DNA of 64,000 nucleotides from Rhizobium sp. BK196 (GTDB lineage Bacteria; Pseudomonadota; Alphaproteobacteria; Rhizobiales; Rhizobiaceae), in contig NZ_JACHZB010000001.1 in the NCBI RefSeq assembly GCF_014193255.1, positions 1,086,018 to 1,150,017 on the forward strand. Direction: 5' to 3'. Under the pieces are notes generated by a model, which ran no database searches, had not been told where the DNA came from, and saw only the letters and a list, made by a program, of their open reading frames with translations. The position numbers and the translations under genes are program-made. This document shows positions 1 through 7,626 of this stretch, piece by piece (positions within the stretch are counted from its first letter, which is position 1; every line of letters begins with the position of its first letter).

Positions 1-143
1 GCTATCTGATCCCCAGTCTGCAGACGGTGTTTCTGGCCGGCGACATCTGGCCGATGTTTGCCCGCGCGATCGCCGTCATGCTTGCTATCGGCGGCATCAT
101 GTTCGTGCTGGCTGCCCGCAGCACGAGAAAAAGGATCGGCTGA
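1..143 (+). CDS. ABC-2 type transport permease, C-terminal fragment
   Basis: This is the 3' end of a gene that begins before the window; the open frame runs from base 3 to the TGA at 141-143. The last ~46 residues hold one hydrophobic segment (ARAIAVMLAIGGIMFVLAA) followed by a basic tail (RSTRKRIG), as in the last membrane helix of YhhJ/YbhS/YbhR-type ABC-2 permeases. The next gene, another ABC-2 permease, starts one base after this stop, so the two are probably translationally coupled subunits of one exporter. Family assignment rests mainly on that neighbour. Confidence 0.6.
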   Translation, partial: YLIPSLQTVFLAGDIWPMFARAIAVMLAIGGIMFVLAARSTRKRIG

Positions 144-144
144 G

Positions 145-1257
145 ATGTGGTGGACCCGGCTTCGTGCTCTCATCGTCAAGGAACTGCTCGCCGTGCTGCG
201 CGACCCGCGGGGACGCTTCGTGCTGATCGGGCCGCCCATCATGCAGCTTCTTATCTTCTCCTATGCGGCGACGCTCGAGGTGCGCAATGTCGATGTCATT
301 GTGCTGAACCGCGACAGCGGCCATTGGGGACAGGAGCTGATCGAGCGCATTCAGGGCTCCCCGACATTCCGGCACATCGAGACTGCCGGGAATCAGAGCG
401 ACATCCGCGAGGCGATCGACGGCCAGTCGGCAATTGCGGCAATCGAGATCGGCCCGGATTTCTCCCGCAACATCGAGTCGGGCATTCCGGCCGACCTGCA
501 GATCATCCTCGACGGACGCCGCTCCAACGCCTCGCAGATCGTTTCCGGCTATCTGACCCAGATCGGCATGACGCTCTCGGCCGAAACGCCGGCCGGCCGG
601 CGCGCCATGGCGAAAACGGTGGCGACCGTGCCGCGCAACTGGTTCAACGCCAACCTCACCTATCAATGGTTCATGGTGCCGAACCTGATCGCCAGCATCG
701 CGCTTCTGATCGGCCTCATCGTCACGGCCCTCTCCATCGCCCGCGAACGGGAACTCGGCACCTTCGACCAGCTGATGGTCTCGCCGCTGCGTGTCCACGA
801 GATCCTGATCGGCAAACTCATTCCGCCTGTCATGATCGGCCTCTTCCACATGACACTCTATGTGCTGGCGGCGATCTTCATCTTCGGCGTGCCGTTGCGC
901 GGCTCGCTTTTCCTGCTTTACGGCAGCTCGATCTTCTATCTGGGTTCGGTAGCGGGCCTCGGTCTCTTCATCTCGGCGCTCTCGATGACACAGCAGCAGG
1001 CGATCCTCGGCGCCTTCCTGTTCATGGTGCCGGCCATGCTGCTCTCGGGTTTCGCAACCCCGATCGAGAACATGCCGGGCTGGCTGCAGCCGGTGACTGT
1101 TATCAATCCGCTGCGCTATTTCCTCATCATCGTCAAAGGCGTCTTCCTGAAAGATATCCCCGCTTCCGAGGTGCTGAACCAGACCGTTCCGCTGGCATTG
1201 ATCGCCTGCGCGACGCTAGGTTCTGCCGCCTGGCTGTTCCGCCGCAGGCTTGAATAG
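145..1257 (+). CDS. ABC-2 type transporter permease (YbhR/YhhJ-like)
   Basis: A 370-residue inner-membrane permease of an ABC exporter. An N-terminal cytoplasmic stretch (LIVKELLAVLRDPRGR) leads into TM1 (about residues 28-42). A large periplasmic domain (about 45-175) follows, then five hydrophobic segments between about 180 and 365. This one-plus-five layout with a big first loop is typical of YbhR/YhhJ proteins, which pair with a second permease and an ATPase, often with an HlyD-type protein. The ATG at 145 is chosen because it lies one base after the upstream stop and begins with the family-like MWWTRLRALIVKEL; a longer frame upstream would overlap the previous gene. Substrate unknown. 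Confidence 0.85.
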   Translation: MWWTRLRALIVKELLAVLRDPRGRFVLIGPPIMQLLIFSYAATLEVRNVDVIVLNRDSGHWGQELIERIQGSPTFRHIETAGNQSDIREAIDGQSAIAAIEIGPDFSRNIESGIPADLQIILDGRRSNASQIVSGYLTQIGMTLSAETPAGRRAMAKTVATVPRNWFNANLTYQWFMVPNLIASIALLIGLIVTALSIARERELGTFDQLMVSPLRVHEILIGKLIPPVMIGLFHMTLYVLAAIFIFGVPLRGSLFLLYGSSIFYLGSVAGLGLFISALSMTQQQAILGAFLFMVPAMLLSGFATPIENMPGWLQPVTVINPLRYFLIIVKGVFLKDIPASEVLNQTVPLALIACATLGSAAWLFRRRLE

Positions 1258-1305
1258 GCCTCACGCACTATGACTTCAGTTGCCAAAGCGTGACTCCTGA
1301 AATCA

Positions 1306-1330
1306 GGAACATCGAATCGCCAGGCCCGTT
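1306..1330 (+). promoter_or_regulatory. EcfG-type general stress promoter
   Basis: GGAAC at 1306-1310 and CGTT at 1327-1330 with exactly 16 bases between match the alphaproteobacterial EcfG (general stress sigma factor) -35/-10 consensus. It lies about 140 bases upstream of the DUF1236-like gene at 1470, on the same strand. The cognate sigma factor is encoded in this window. Assignment is by pattern only. Confidence 0.65.
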
Positions 1331-1365
1331 ACCTCAACGCAAACCAAGGCAGTTCCGAGCAGATA

Positions 1366-1451
1366 TGTGACGCGGTTCCGCGTCCGGAATTGCTTGAAAA
1401 GCAAAGAGTTAGAGCATTTCCGTCTTTCCTCGAAAAACGCAAATGCTCTCA
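1366..1451 (+). repeat. RIME1-like intergenic element, copy A (partial)
   Basis: Contains the core GCGTCCGGAATTGC (about 1380-1393) followed by an inverted repeat with arms near AGAGCATTTCCG and CGCAAATGCTCT (1411-1449). The same two-palindrome layout recurs at 2898-2998, 15072-15170 and 42426-42521. Here the left half of the first palindrome is degenerate. The element sits between the stress promoter and the start of the downstream gene, so it would be transcribed as 5' leader. Confidence 0.7.
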
Positions 1452-1469
1452 GAGTCAAGGAGAAGCAAA

Positions 1470-1865
1470 ATGTACAAGATCATTCTTGTGTCCGGCGCGC
1501 TGGCGCTCTCGTCGCTCGCCACGAATGCGATGGCCGATGGAGCCGTCACCGGTGCTGCCGGCGGCGCAATCACCGGCGCAATCGTGGGCGGTCCCGTGGG
1601 TGCTGCAATTGGCGGCGTAGCAGGCGGTGTCGCCGGTGCAGTGGTCGACCCGCCGCCGCGCGAGGTCGTAACCTACGTCCAGCAGCAGCCGGCCCCGCCG
1701 TCATCGGTGGTGGTCCAGCAGCCGATCGTCGTCGGCAAGCCGCTCCCGGCCGAAGTCCAGGTGATCCCGGTGCCGGATAATCCGCGCTACGCCTATACGG
1801 TCATCAACAACCGCCACGTGATCGTCGAACCGCAGACCCATCGTGTGGTTCAGGTGATCGAGTAA
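1470..1865 (+). CDS. DUF1236-like glycine-rich envelope protein
   Basis: A 131-residue exported protein. It has a signal peptide (MYKIILVSGALALSSLATNAMA), then a Gly/Ala/Val-rich segment of repeating GGxxGAxxG units (about 24-62) resembling glycine-zipper membrane segments, a proline/glutamine linker, and a C-terminal motif (YAYTVINNRHVIVEPQTHR) characteristic of DUF1236 proteins. Biochemical function of the family is not established. The ATG at 1470 follows an AAGGAG site at 1457-1462; an in-frame ATG at 1443 would add nine residues and spoil the signal peptide. A consensus EcfG promoter at 1306-1330 and a strong terminator just after the stop suggest a single-gene, stress-induced transcript. 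Confidence 0.85.
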   Translation: MYKIILVSGALALSSLATNAMADGAVTGAAGGAITGAIVGGPVGAAIGGVAGGVAGAVVDPPPREVVTYVQQQPAPPSSVVVQQPIVVGKPLPAEVQVIPVPDNPRYAYTVINNRHVIVEPQTHRVVQVIE

Positions 1866-1872
1866 TGCTGTT

Positions 1873-1895
1873 GGCCCCGCTTTTGCGGGGCCTTC
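1873..1895 (+). terminator. Rho-independent terminator
   Basis: Perfect 8-bp stem GGCCCCGC (1873-1880), loop TTTT, GCGGGGCC (1885-1892), a few bases after the stop of the DUF1236-like gene. The T tract is weak. Confidence 0.75.
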
Positions 1896-1929
1896 AGTTT
1901 ATGGATGCGGGTACAACTGCTGATTTTCG

Positions 1930-2014
1930 TCATGCTAGGGCTTGTCCCGAGCATCTAAGCCGTAGCCTTATCATCAACGTCAGCAGATCCTCGGCACAGG
2001 GCCGAGGATGACGT
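1930..2014. repeat. Imperfect inverted repeat (rhizobial intergenic palindrome)
   Basis: Arms GTCATGCTAGGGCTTGTCCC and GGGCCGAGGATGACG pair with several mismatches around a central stretch. Elements with the GTCATCCTCGGxCTTGxxCCGAGGATC theme are common between convergent genes in Rhizobiales. It lies between a terminator and the 3' end of the minus-strand hydroxylase gene and may act as a terminator for that gene. Confidence 0.45.
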
Positions 2015-2044
2015 AGAGCAAGCGGTGAAGCCTGCAGGCCGCTC

Positions 2045-2878
2045 TTATCCACGATTCCTGAGCGCTTCCGCCTGCGCATAGAACTTCTTTTCCCATTCCT
2101 TGTGATTATCGAGCCCCTCGCGAATGAACGGCGTGAAGATCGCAAGATTGAGCAAGATCCAGTTGATCAGCCGCGCCGGAAATTTCAGCGGCTTGACGAA
2201 ATCGATGAACAGGACGACGCGCGTCTTGTCCGTGTGGTTCCAGGCTTCGTGCTCATAGGCGTCGTCGAAGATCAGCGCCTTGCCTTCCTGCCAGTGGCAG
2301 ATCTGGTCCTTGACGCGAATGGCCAACTTGTCGGCCGGCTCCGGCACCATCATGCCGAGATGCAGGCGCAGCACGCCATTATAAGGACCGCGATGGGCCG
2401 GCAGATGTTTGCCGGGCTCGAAGATCGAAAACATCGCCGTCTTCAGACCGGGAATCTTTTGCACCGCCTTCCAGGTTTCCGGGCAAGCGCTGATGTTCTG
2501 CTCCGACTTCACGCCGAAACCAACGAGGAAGAAGGTCTTCCAGCGGTTATCCTTGGAGATGGTCTGCACGTCGGTGGAGATTTCCTGAAAGCTCGGCAGC
2601 TCGCTCTGGCGCACCAGCACGCGGTCGAGTTCGGCGCGGATCTCAGGCCATGCCTTCTCGACCTCCTTCGCCCAGGGGAAGACCTCGATGTCGTAGACCG
2701 GCGGATTGCCGAGTTTTGCATATTTGAAGTTCAGGCGCTCTGCCCAGGCGACGATGCCCATGAAGAAACGCGTTATCGCGCTCGGCCGGTCCATGGGGGC
2801 AATGCCGGCGGTGGCAAAGTCTTGCGTGTTGGGGCTGGATTTTTCGGGAAGAGGCGTATTGGCGATACCGTCAGTCAT
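2045..2878 (-). CDS. Aspartyl/asparaginyl beta-hydroxylase family protein (LpxO-like)
   Basis: A 277-residue Fe(II)/2-oxoglutarate-dependent hydroxylase-fold protein. The family signature is clear: HRGPYNGVLRLHLGM (first His and strand of the double-stranded beta-helix) and DDAYEHEAWN (second iron His). The C-terminal NWILLNLAIFTPFIREGL plus WEKKFY resembles bacterial LpxO, which 2-hydroxylates lipid A acyl chains. LpxO is usually slightly longer with a clear N-terminal membrane anchor; here only a modest hydrophobic stretch (AITRFFMGIVAWAE) is present, so the substrate could be lipid or peptide. The ATG at 2878 is chosen over an upstream in-frame start at 2950 because the extra 24 residues would be encoded by the RIME-like repeat. 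Confidence 0.8.
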   Translation of the reverse strand: MTDGIANTPLPEKSSPNTQDFATAGIAPMDRPSAITRFFMGIVAWAERLNFKYAKLGNPPVYDIEVFPWAKEVEKAWPEIRAELDRVLVRQSELPSFQEISTDVQTISKDNRWKTFFLVGFGVKSEQNISACPETWKAVQKIPGLKTAMFSIFEPGKHLPAHRGPYNGVLRLHLGMMVPEPADKLAIRVKDQICHWQEGKALIFDDAYEHEAWNHTDKTRVVLFIDFVKPLKFPARLINWILLNLAIFTPFIREGLDNHKEWEKKFYAQAEALRNRG

Positions 2879-2897
2879 GTGTTTTCCGTTGCGGACT

Positions 2898-2998
2898 AGA
2901 GCAATTCCCAACAAAAGTGCACAGCGGTTTTGCATCCGGAATTGCGTCAAAACGAAGAAAAGAGCGCTTCCGTGTTTTGAAGAAACGGAAAATGCTCT
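2898..2998 (+). repeat. RIME1-like intergenic element, copy B
   Basis: Two successive palindromes. The first is bounded by GCAATTCC (2901-2908) and CCGGAATTGC (about 2936-2945) with the internal AAAGTGCACAGCGGTTTTGC. The second runs from AGAGCGCTTCCG to CGGAAAATGCTCT (about 2971-2997). It sits just upstream of the LpxO-like gene, in its 5' leader or promoter region. Confidence 0.75.
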
Positions 2999-3181
2999 GG
3001 GAATGACATAGCTTTCCGCGCAGGAACCGACATGCCGGTATCGCGTTGGCCATTGAGCAAATATGGATAGTGCCGGGCGTGGCTCAAGTACACTTAAGTA
3101 CAGGTTTTAGCGATCAATTGCCGCATGTTACCGCCGCCCGAAGGGCGCGGTAACAATCTCGAAGAAACGTCCACGAGAATA

Positions 3182-4225
3182 TCAGACTTTCAGTTCGCGG
3201 CGGTCGCGCTCGGTGACCATGGCAAGGTCGAGCACTTTCTGCAGGTTTGCGGCGTGACGGAAGTTCGGATCGAGCTGCACGCCCGTTGCGACAGCCTCGG
3301 CAAAGCGCTGATAATTGGTTGGAACCGGCGGCACGTCGACCGGCTTCCAGGTCGCCGTTTCTACGTCGTCGCCGAGGCAACCGTGGAGTTCCGAACCGCT
3401 CGGACGGTGGATGACTTCGAGACTGCCCTTCTCGCCGTAGATGCGCAGCTTCAGCTCGTTGAGATGCCCGGTCGCCCAGCGGCTGGCATGGATGACCCCG
3501 AGCGCGCCATTGGCGAAATCGACCGACATTGTGAAGCTGTCATTGGCGTCGAGCATATATTCGCCGATCTGGCCGCCCGGCGCCTTGTTGAAGGTCTTCA
3601 GCCGCGCAAAGACATGGTCGATGTCGGTCGCCGCGCCATAGGCGGCGAAATCGAGGATATGGATACCGACATCGCCGAGCACACCGTTCGAACCGTGACC
3701 GGTCGACAAGCGCCACAGCCAGGTGGATTCCGTGCGCCAGTCGCCCCAGGCGCGCGATACCAGCCAGCTCTGCAGATAGGAAGCTTCCACATGCTTGATC
3801 GTACCGAGTTCGCCTGACAGCACCATCTCGCGGGCGCGCTGTAGCGGCGCGACGTTGCGATAGGTGAGGTTGACCATGTTGATGACGCCGGCCTTTTCAG
3901 CCGCTTCCGTCATCTCCAGAGCCTTCGGATAATTTTCCGCCAGCGGCTTTTCGCAAAGCACATGCTTGCCGGCCGCGATCAGCGCCATGGTGGTCGGATA
4001 ATGGATTCGGTCAGGCGTGATATTCGTCGCCGCATCGAACTCCCCCCAGGCGATCGCCTCCTCCAGCGTCAGAAACCGCTTCTCGATATTGAACTTATCG
4101 GCAAAGGCGGCCAGCCGGTCGGAATCGGTATCGACGGCGCCGACCACGGTTACGCCCTCCATATTCGCGAAATGGGCGAGCTGGTTTTTCGCCATCACGC
4201 CCGTACCAAGAACGAGTAGTCGCAT
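3182..4225 (-). CDS. Gfo/Idh/MocA family oxidoreductase (ThuB-like)
   Basis: A 347-residue NAD(P)-dependent sugar or inositol dehydrogenase. The N-terminal Rossmann fold opens with LLVLGTGVMAKNQLAHF (GxGxxA type). The family catalytic-lysine motif is HVLCEKPLAEN near residue 91, and a C-terminal alpha/beta domain holds GDVGIHILDFAAYG. It lies nine bases downstream of the ThuA-family gene on the same strand, so the two form an operon. In Sinorhizobium, ThuA and ThuB act together on trehalose and related disaccharides through 3-keto derivatives; here the thuEFGK transporter genes are absent, so the true sugar is uncertain. Confidence 0.85.
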   Translation of the reverse strand: MRLLVLGTGVMAKNQLAHFANMEGVTVVGAVDTDSDRLAAFADKFNIEKRFLTLEEAIAWGEFDAATNITPDRIHYPTTMALIAAGKHVLCEKPLAENYPKALEMTEAAEKAGVINMVNLTYRNVAPLQRAREMVLSGELGTIKHVEASYLQSWLVSRAWGDWRTESTWLWRLSTGHGSNGVLGDVGIHILDFAAYGAATDIDHVFARLKTFNKAPGGQIGEYMLDANDSFTMSVDFANGALGVIHASRWATGHLNELKLRIYGEKGSLEVIHRPSGSELHGCLGDDVETATWKPVDVPPVPTNYQRFAEAVATGVQLDPNFRHAANLQKVLDLAMVTERDRRELKV

Positions 4226-4234
4226 GGATGCTCC

Positions 4235-5020
4235 TCAGCGGTAACCGGCTTCGCCGGCCTGATGCAGTCTCGGGCCGCGTTCGACGATCGGCTCCAGTGC
4301 TTTTTCTACCGGCACATTTGGAGCATCGCTGATGCTCTTCAATGCACCCTCGGGGTTATAGGCCCACTTCACGCCGTTGATCAGCACCTTCTGCACGTTG
4401 GCATCGTGATAGGTCGGGTAGGTTTCGTGACCGGGACGGAAATAGAAGATGTTGCCGGCACCGCGCCGCCAGGTCAGGCCCGAGCGGAAGACTTCACCGC
4501 CCTGGAACCAGGAGATGAAGACAGTCTCCAGCGGTTCCGGCACGGAGAACTGCTCGCCGTACATTTCCTCGTTTTCCAGCTCGAAATGTTCGCCGATACC
4601 GGCGGCGATCGGGTGGCGCTGGTTGATTGTCCAGAGCCGCTCGCGCTCGCCCGCCTCGCGCCATTTCAGCGCGCAGGGCGTGCCCATCAGCCGCTTGAAG
4701 ATCTTCGAGAAATGGCCGGAATGCAGCACCAAGAGGCCCATGCCTTCCCAGACCCGCTTGGCGACGCGCTCGACGACGACATCGGAGACCCCACCATGAT
4801 CCTTGTGCCCCCACCAGGTCAGAACGTCGGTCTCGGCAAGCCGAGCTTCGGTGAGGCCATGCTCGGGCTCCTGCAGCGTCGCAGTGGTCGCCGAAATCGC
4901 CGGATCGGTGTTCAGCGCCTTGGCGATCGTGGTGTGCATGCCTTCAGGGTAGATGCCCCGGACGATCTCATTGGTTGTCTCATGGATGTTTTCACCCCAG
5001 ACGATGGTGCGAATGGCCAT
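4235..5020 (-). CDS. ThuA domain protein (class I glutamine amidotransferase-like fold)
   Basis: A 261-residue ThuA-family protein. It begins [14 protein letters not shown] and continues with [45 protein letters not shown] and a C-terminal [16 protein letters not shown], all typical of ThuA proteins of carbohydrate-utilisation clusters. The fold resembles class I glutamine amidotransferases, but family members lack a proven amidotransferase reaction. First gene of a two-gene unit with the Gfo/Idh/MocA dehydrogenase downstream. About 180 bases of upstream sequence (5021-5202) separate it from the SMR gene; I see no convincing operator there. Confidence 0.85.
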   Translation of the reverse strand: MAIRTIVWGENIHETTNEIVRGIYPEGMHTTIAKALNTDPAISATTATLQEPEHGLTEARLAETDVLTWWGHKDHGGVSDVVVERVAKRVWEGMGLLVLHSGHFSKIFKRLMGTPCALKWREAGERERLWTINQRHPIAAGIGEHFELENEEMYGEQFSVPEPLETVFISWFQGGEVFRSGLTWRRGAGNIFYFRPGHETYPTYHDANVQKVLINGVKWAYNPEGALKSISDAPNVPVEKALEPIVERGPRLHQAGEAGYR

Positions 5021-5202
5021 TGCGATGCTCCTGTAGAACCTCTGGATTGCGCGACAGGCGGGAAGAAAGGGATTTAAGGCGCGTTGGAAAGATGACCAGC
5101 CAAATCAGTCTCTCCTCGATGTCAGAGGAAGACATAGACCTTTGTCGGTATTTTGACAGAGGGCTTTTACCTGCACCATGCGAAGGAAAAGCCCCTTTCC
5201 GA

Positions 5203-5544
5203 TCAATGGGAAACGGTCTTGGAGAACAGGTTGACGACGACCACGCCCGAGATGATGAGGCCGAGACCGATAATGGCCGGCGTATCCAGCCGCTGCTTGA
5301 AAAACACGAGGCCGACGGAGGAAATGAGCACAATTCCCAAAGCACTCCAGATCGCATAGGCGATACCAACAGGGATATGCTTCAGCGTCAGCGACAGGCA
5401 ATAGAAGGCAGCCCCATAGCAGGCGATGACGAGCGCCGTCGGCCCGAGACGGGTGAACTGCTGGGAAAGCTGAAGTGCGGTCGTGCCGATCACCTCAAGC
5501 ACGATGGCTGCAACGAGCAACCCATAGACGACAGCCGGGTTCAT
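5203..5544 (-). CDS. Small multidrug resistance (SMR) family transporter
   Basis: A 113-residue four-helix inner-membrane protein. TM1 holds the essential glutamate in VVYGLLVAAIVLEVIGTTALQ (Glu17). The middle GIAYAIWSALGIVLIS matches the SMR signature GxAYAxWxGxG, and a fourth hydrophobic segment precedes a short polar tail. SMR proteins work as dimers that exchange cationic drugs or guanidinium-type compounds for protons. The TetR gene lies 19 bases upstream on the same strand, so regulator and pump are probably co-transcribed and self-controlled. Whether it is a QacE-like drug pump or a Gdx-like exporter cannot be decided by eye. Confidence 0.9.
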   Translation of the reverse strand: MNPAVVYGLLVAAIVLEVIGTTALQLSQQFTRLGPTALVIACYGAAFYCLSLTLKHIPVGIAYAIWSALGIVLISSVGLVFFKQRLDTPAIIGLGLIISGVVVVNLFSKTVSH

Positions 5545-5563
5545 TGCCGTATTCCTTCTTAAT

Positions 5564-6127
5564 CTACTTGTGGGTCAGCTCGATGAGGCGGGCGATCAGC
5601 TCTCGCCTCAGAGCGCCGCTGATATCATGGCTTTCCAGCGTATCTGCCAACCACAGACCGTCGGCGGCAAAACGCACGATCAGCGTATCGAGCGCGGAGT
5701 CGGTGCCGATATATTCCTCGGCCCTTTCCGCCACCCATTGGCGCCATCGCAGGCGCAGCCGGGGTTCGGCAAGAAGCGCTATCGTCACCTGCGTCCAGCT
5801 TCTGGAATCGTCGGGACGATCCTTCAGCCCGGACACCGCCTGGAGATAGGCGCGCGAGAAACGGCCCTGTGGCAACGGATCGGCACGCATCAGCTGGTCT
5901 ATCTCGGCGTCGAACTTTTCCAGCAGGCTTTCGAACAGGGCGTCCAGCAGCGCGTTCTTCGTCGGGAAGTGATGCAGCAGCCCGCCCTTGCTGACACCTG
6001 ACGCGACCGAGACCGCATCGAGCGTGACAGCGCTCATGCCTTGCTCACCGGCAAGACGCGCGGCGACCTCCAGCAACTGCTGGCGCACGAGCACGGGCTG
6101 TTTCTTGCGATGATGAGCGTTCGACAT
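5564..6127 (-). CDS. TetR family transcriptional regulator
   Basis: A 187-residue repressor. The N-terminal helix-turn-helix is clear (LLEVAARLAGEQGMSAVTLDAV then GVSKGGLLHHFPTKNALLDAL), and the C-terminal ligand domain is variable. The ATG at 6127 is preferred over a further in-frame start at 6163, because the latter would translate through the 14-bp palindrome at 6141-6154, which sits where an operator belongs. The next gene downstream is an SMR efflux protein, so the likely job is ligand-relieved repression of that pump. Ligand unknown. Confidence 0.85.
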   Translation of the reverse strand: MSNAHHRKKQPVLVRQQLLEVAARLAGEQGMSAVTLDAVSVASGVSKGGLLHHFPTKNALLDALFESLLEKFDAEIDQLMRADPLPQGRFSRAYLQAVSGLKDRPDDSRSWTQVTIALLAEPRLRLRWRQWVAERAEEYIGTDSALDTLIVRFAADGLWLADTLESHDISGALRRELIARLIELTHK

Positions 6128-6140
6128 GAATGACAAAGAT

Positions 6141-6154
6141 ACCGTCCGGACGGT
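6141..6154. promoter_or_regulatory. Perfect palindrome, candidate TetR operator
   Basis: ACCGTCCGGACGGT is a perfect 14-bp inverted repeat located 14 bases upstream of the TetR start codon. Position and symmetry fit an autoregulatory operator for the TetR-SMR unit. Confidence 0.6.
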
Positions 6155-6369
6155 TTTTGTCAAGAAGAATCGATTGAAGGCCCTGCCTCACAAAGGATTA
6201 TGAGCGAAATGCCGCGGTGTTTTGATGACAGTTGCGATGATTTTCGATCGGGTGCATTGAGAACTTCGGCCGGAACGTGTGAGCGGCTTTCGGGTAATCC
6301 GATGCAGAAATAAAAATCGAGAGCGGTGGAGAGAACGCCACGCGCGGGCGGTATCAGAGGAATGGCTTC

Positions 6370-6759
6370 TTGTCGGAACAGATAACCACTTTATACGAGG
6401 CGATCGGCGGCGATCCGGTCGTTCGGGCGCTGACGCATCGTTTCTACGAGTTGATGGATACGCTGCCGGAGGCGAAGAACGTGCGCGCCGTGCATCCGCC
6501 AAGTCTCGAAGGCAGCGAAGAGAAATTCTACGAATATATGACCGGCTACCTCGGCGGCCCGCCACTCTATACCGACAAGCGCGGCCATCCCCGCCTGCGC
6601 AGCCGTCATTTCGTCACCGAAATCGGCCCGGTCGAACGCGACGAGTGGCTGCTCTGCTTTCGCCGCGCGCTGGATGAAACCATCGCCAGCCAGGCGCTGC
6701 GCGAGCTCATCTGGACGCCGGTGGAACGGCTCGCCCATCACATGCAGAACAGGGAATAG
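6370..6759 (+). CDS. Group II truncated haemoglobin
   Basis: A 129-residue 2-on-2 globin, soluble and haem-binding. Key group II positions are visible: Tyr26 in the B helix (HRFYELMD), proximal His73 in RGHPRLRSRH and Trp93 (DEWLLCF), with the family phrase GYLGGPPLY between. Group II trHbs bind O2 and NO and are linked to nitrosative or oxidative stress protection. The start is TTG at 6370, preceded by AGAGG at 6356-6360; no in-frame ATG lies nearby. The DUF423 gene starts two bases after the stop, so the two are co-transcribed. Confidence 0.88.
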   Translation: MSEQITTLYEAIGGDPVVRALTHRFYELMDTLPEAKNVRAVHPPSLEGSEEKFYEYMTGYLGGPPLYTDKRGHPRLRSRHFVTEIGPVERDEWLLCFRRALDETIASQALRELIWTPVERLAHHMQNRE

Positions 6760-6761
6760 CC

Positions 6762-7133
6762 ATGAGCCTGAACGCGCGCCTGGAGCCGGTGTTCTATCTC
6801 TTTGCCGGCCTGTTCGGCCTTGCCGGCGTGGCTCTTGCCGCACTTGCCGCCCATGGCGGCGGCGACGCGCATCTGGCCGCCTCGGCTTCGGCCATGTGCC
6901 TTGCACACGCCCCTGCCCTTCTGGCGCTGGCGCTGGGTGCCGGCAAAATCAGAACCGCCTGGCTTGCCGGTTTGCTGATGATTGCGGGAACGGTGCTGTT
7001 TGCAGGCGATCTCGTCACCCTGCGCTTCACCGGCTCCGGCCTCTTCCCCTACGCAGCACCATCAGGCGGTTGGGCTATGATGCTGGGCTGGCTGGCGGTC
7101 TCAGTGAGTGCGTTTTGGCGAGTGCGAGCGTAA
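6762..7133 (+). CDS. DUF423 family small membrane protein
   Basis: A 123-residue inner-membrane protein with four hydrophobic segments (about 10-30, 42-58, 65-83 and 100-120). The family pattern is visible in FAGLFGLAGVALAALAAHG near the start, and SGSGLFPYAAPSGGWAMMLGW near the end. DUF423 proteins (YgdD-like) have no established function. It is tightly linked to the truncated haemoglobin gene. Confidence 0.85.
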   Translation: MSLNARLEPVFYLFAGLFGLAGVALAALAAHGGGDAHLAASASAMCLAHAPALLALALGAGKIRTAWLAGLLMIAGTVLFAGDLVTLRFTGSGLFPYAAPSGGWAMMLGWLAVSVSAFWRVRA

Positions 7134-7145
7134 GATTTCGGAGCC

Positions 7146-7170
7146 CCCTTCTCCCCAGCGGGGAGAAGGG
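7146..7170. terminator. Strong hairpin, terminator or intergenic palindrome
   Basis: Perfect 11-bp stem CCCTTCTCCCC (7146-7156), loop AGC, GGGGAGAAGGG (7160-7170), after the DUF423 stop and between convergent genes. The rest of 7171-7301 is GC-rich and repeat-like (for example CCCCTCGGGG) with no gene that I can support. There is no T tract, so it may be one of the common rhizobial palindromes rather than a classical terminator. Confidence 0.5.
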
Positions 7171-7301
7171 AAAATCGACGCCGCGGTACGTCCCCCTACT
7201 CCCCTCGGGGTCTGAAGGACGTATTGAGACCCGTGGCTCAAACCGGGTCGGTGGCCCGAAAGGCGATGAGGGGCGGCAGGCACCGTGCTAGCCCTTAGCA
7301 A

Positions 7302-7616
7302 TCATATGCCGTCAACCACGGTGAAGCCCTCGAACACAGGAGGCCCCTTGTACATCTGCCTGCGCTCCCCCGCATTGCGATGCGCGGCGCGGAAATTCTC
7401 CGACTTCGTCCAGTTCAGAAAATCCTCTTCGCTACGCCAGAGCGTATGGGAAGAAAACAGCGTATAGCCCTCCTCCGCATTGGCCTTGCCGCGCAGCAGG
7501 CGGAACTCGACGAAACCGGGAACCTGAGAAAGGCTGGAATCGCGATTGCGCCAGACAGTCTCGAAATCGCCCTCGGCGCCAGCGGCCACCTTGAAACGGT
7601 TCATCGCGATATACAT
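7302..7616 (-). CDS. hmuQ: Haem-degrading monooxygenase, HmuQ/IsdG type
   Basis: A 104-residue antibiotic-biosynthesis-monooxygenase-fold protein. The IsdG/HmuQ catalytic triad appears to be present as Asn6 (MYIAMNRF), Trp69 and His79 (NWTKSENFRAAH), with the ten-residue Trp-His spacing seen in IsdG-like enzymes. Such enzymes open haem to release iron in the cytoplasm. Start at ATG 7616, preceded by an AAGGAGC site; the frame is open further upstream only because it overlaps the previous gene. It is last of a three-gene minus-strand unit with a TGA-N9-TCA box at 8395-8409, close to the hmu transport genes. The symbol follows the Bradyrhizobium enzyme and is tentative. Confidence 0.8.
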   Translation of the reverse strand: MYIAMNRFKVAAGAEGDFETVWRNRDSSLSQVPGFVEFRLLRGKANAEEGYTLFSSHTLWRSEEDFLNWTKSENFRAAHRNAGERRQMYKGPPVFEGFTVVDGI

Positions 7617-7626
7617 CAAAAGCTCC

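Noticed and set aside
6260..6300. GGAAC followed by 16 bases upstream of the truncated haemoglobin gene
   Set aside because: The -10 position reads GGTA rather than CGTT, so it is not called as an EcfG promoter.
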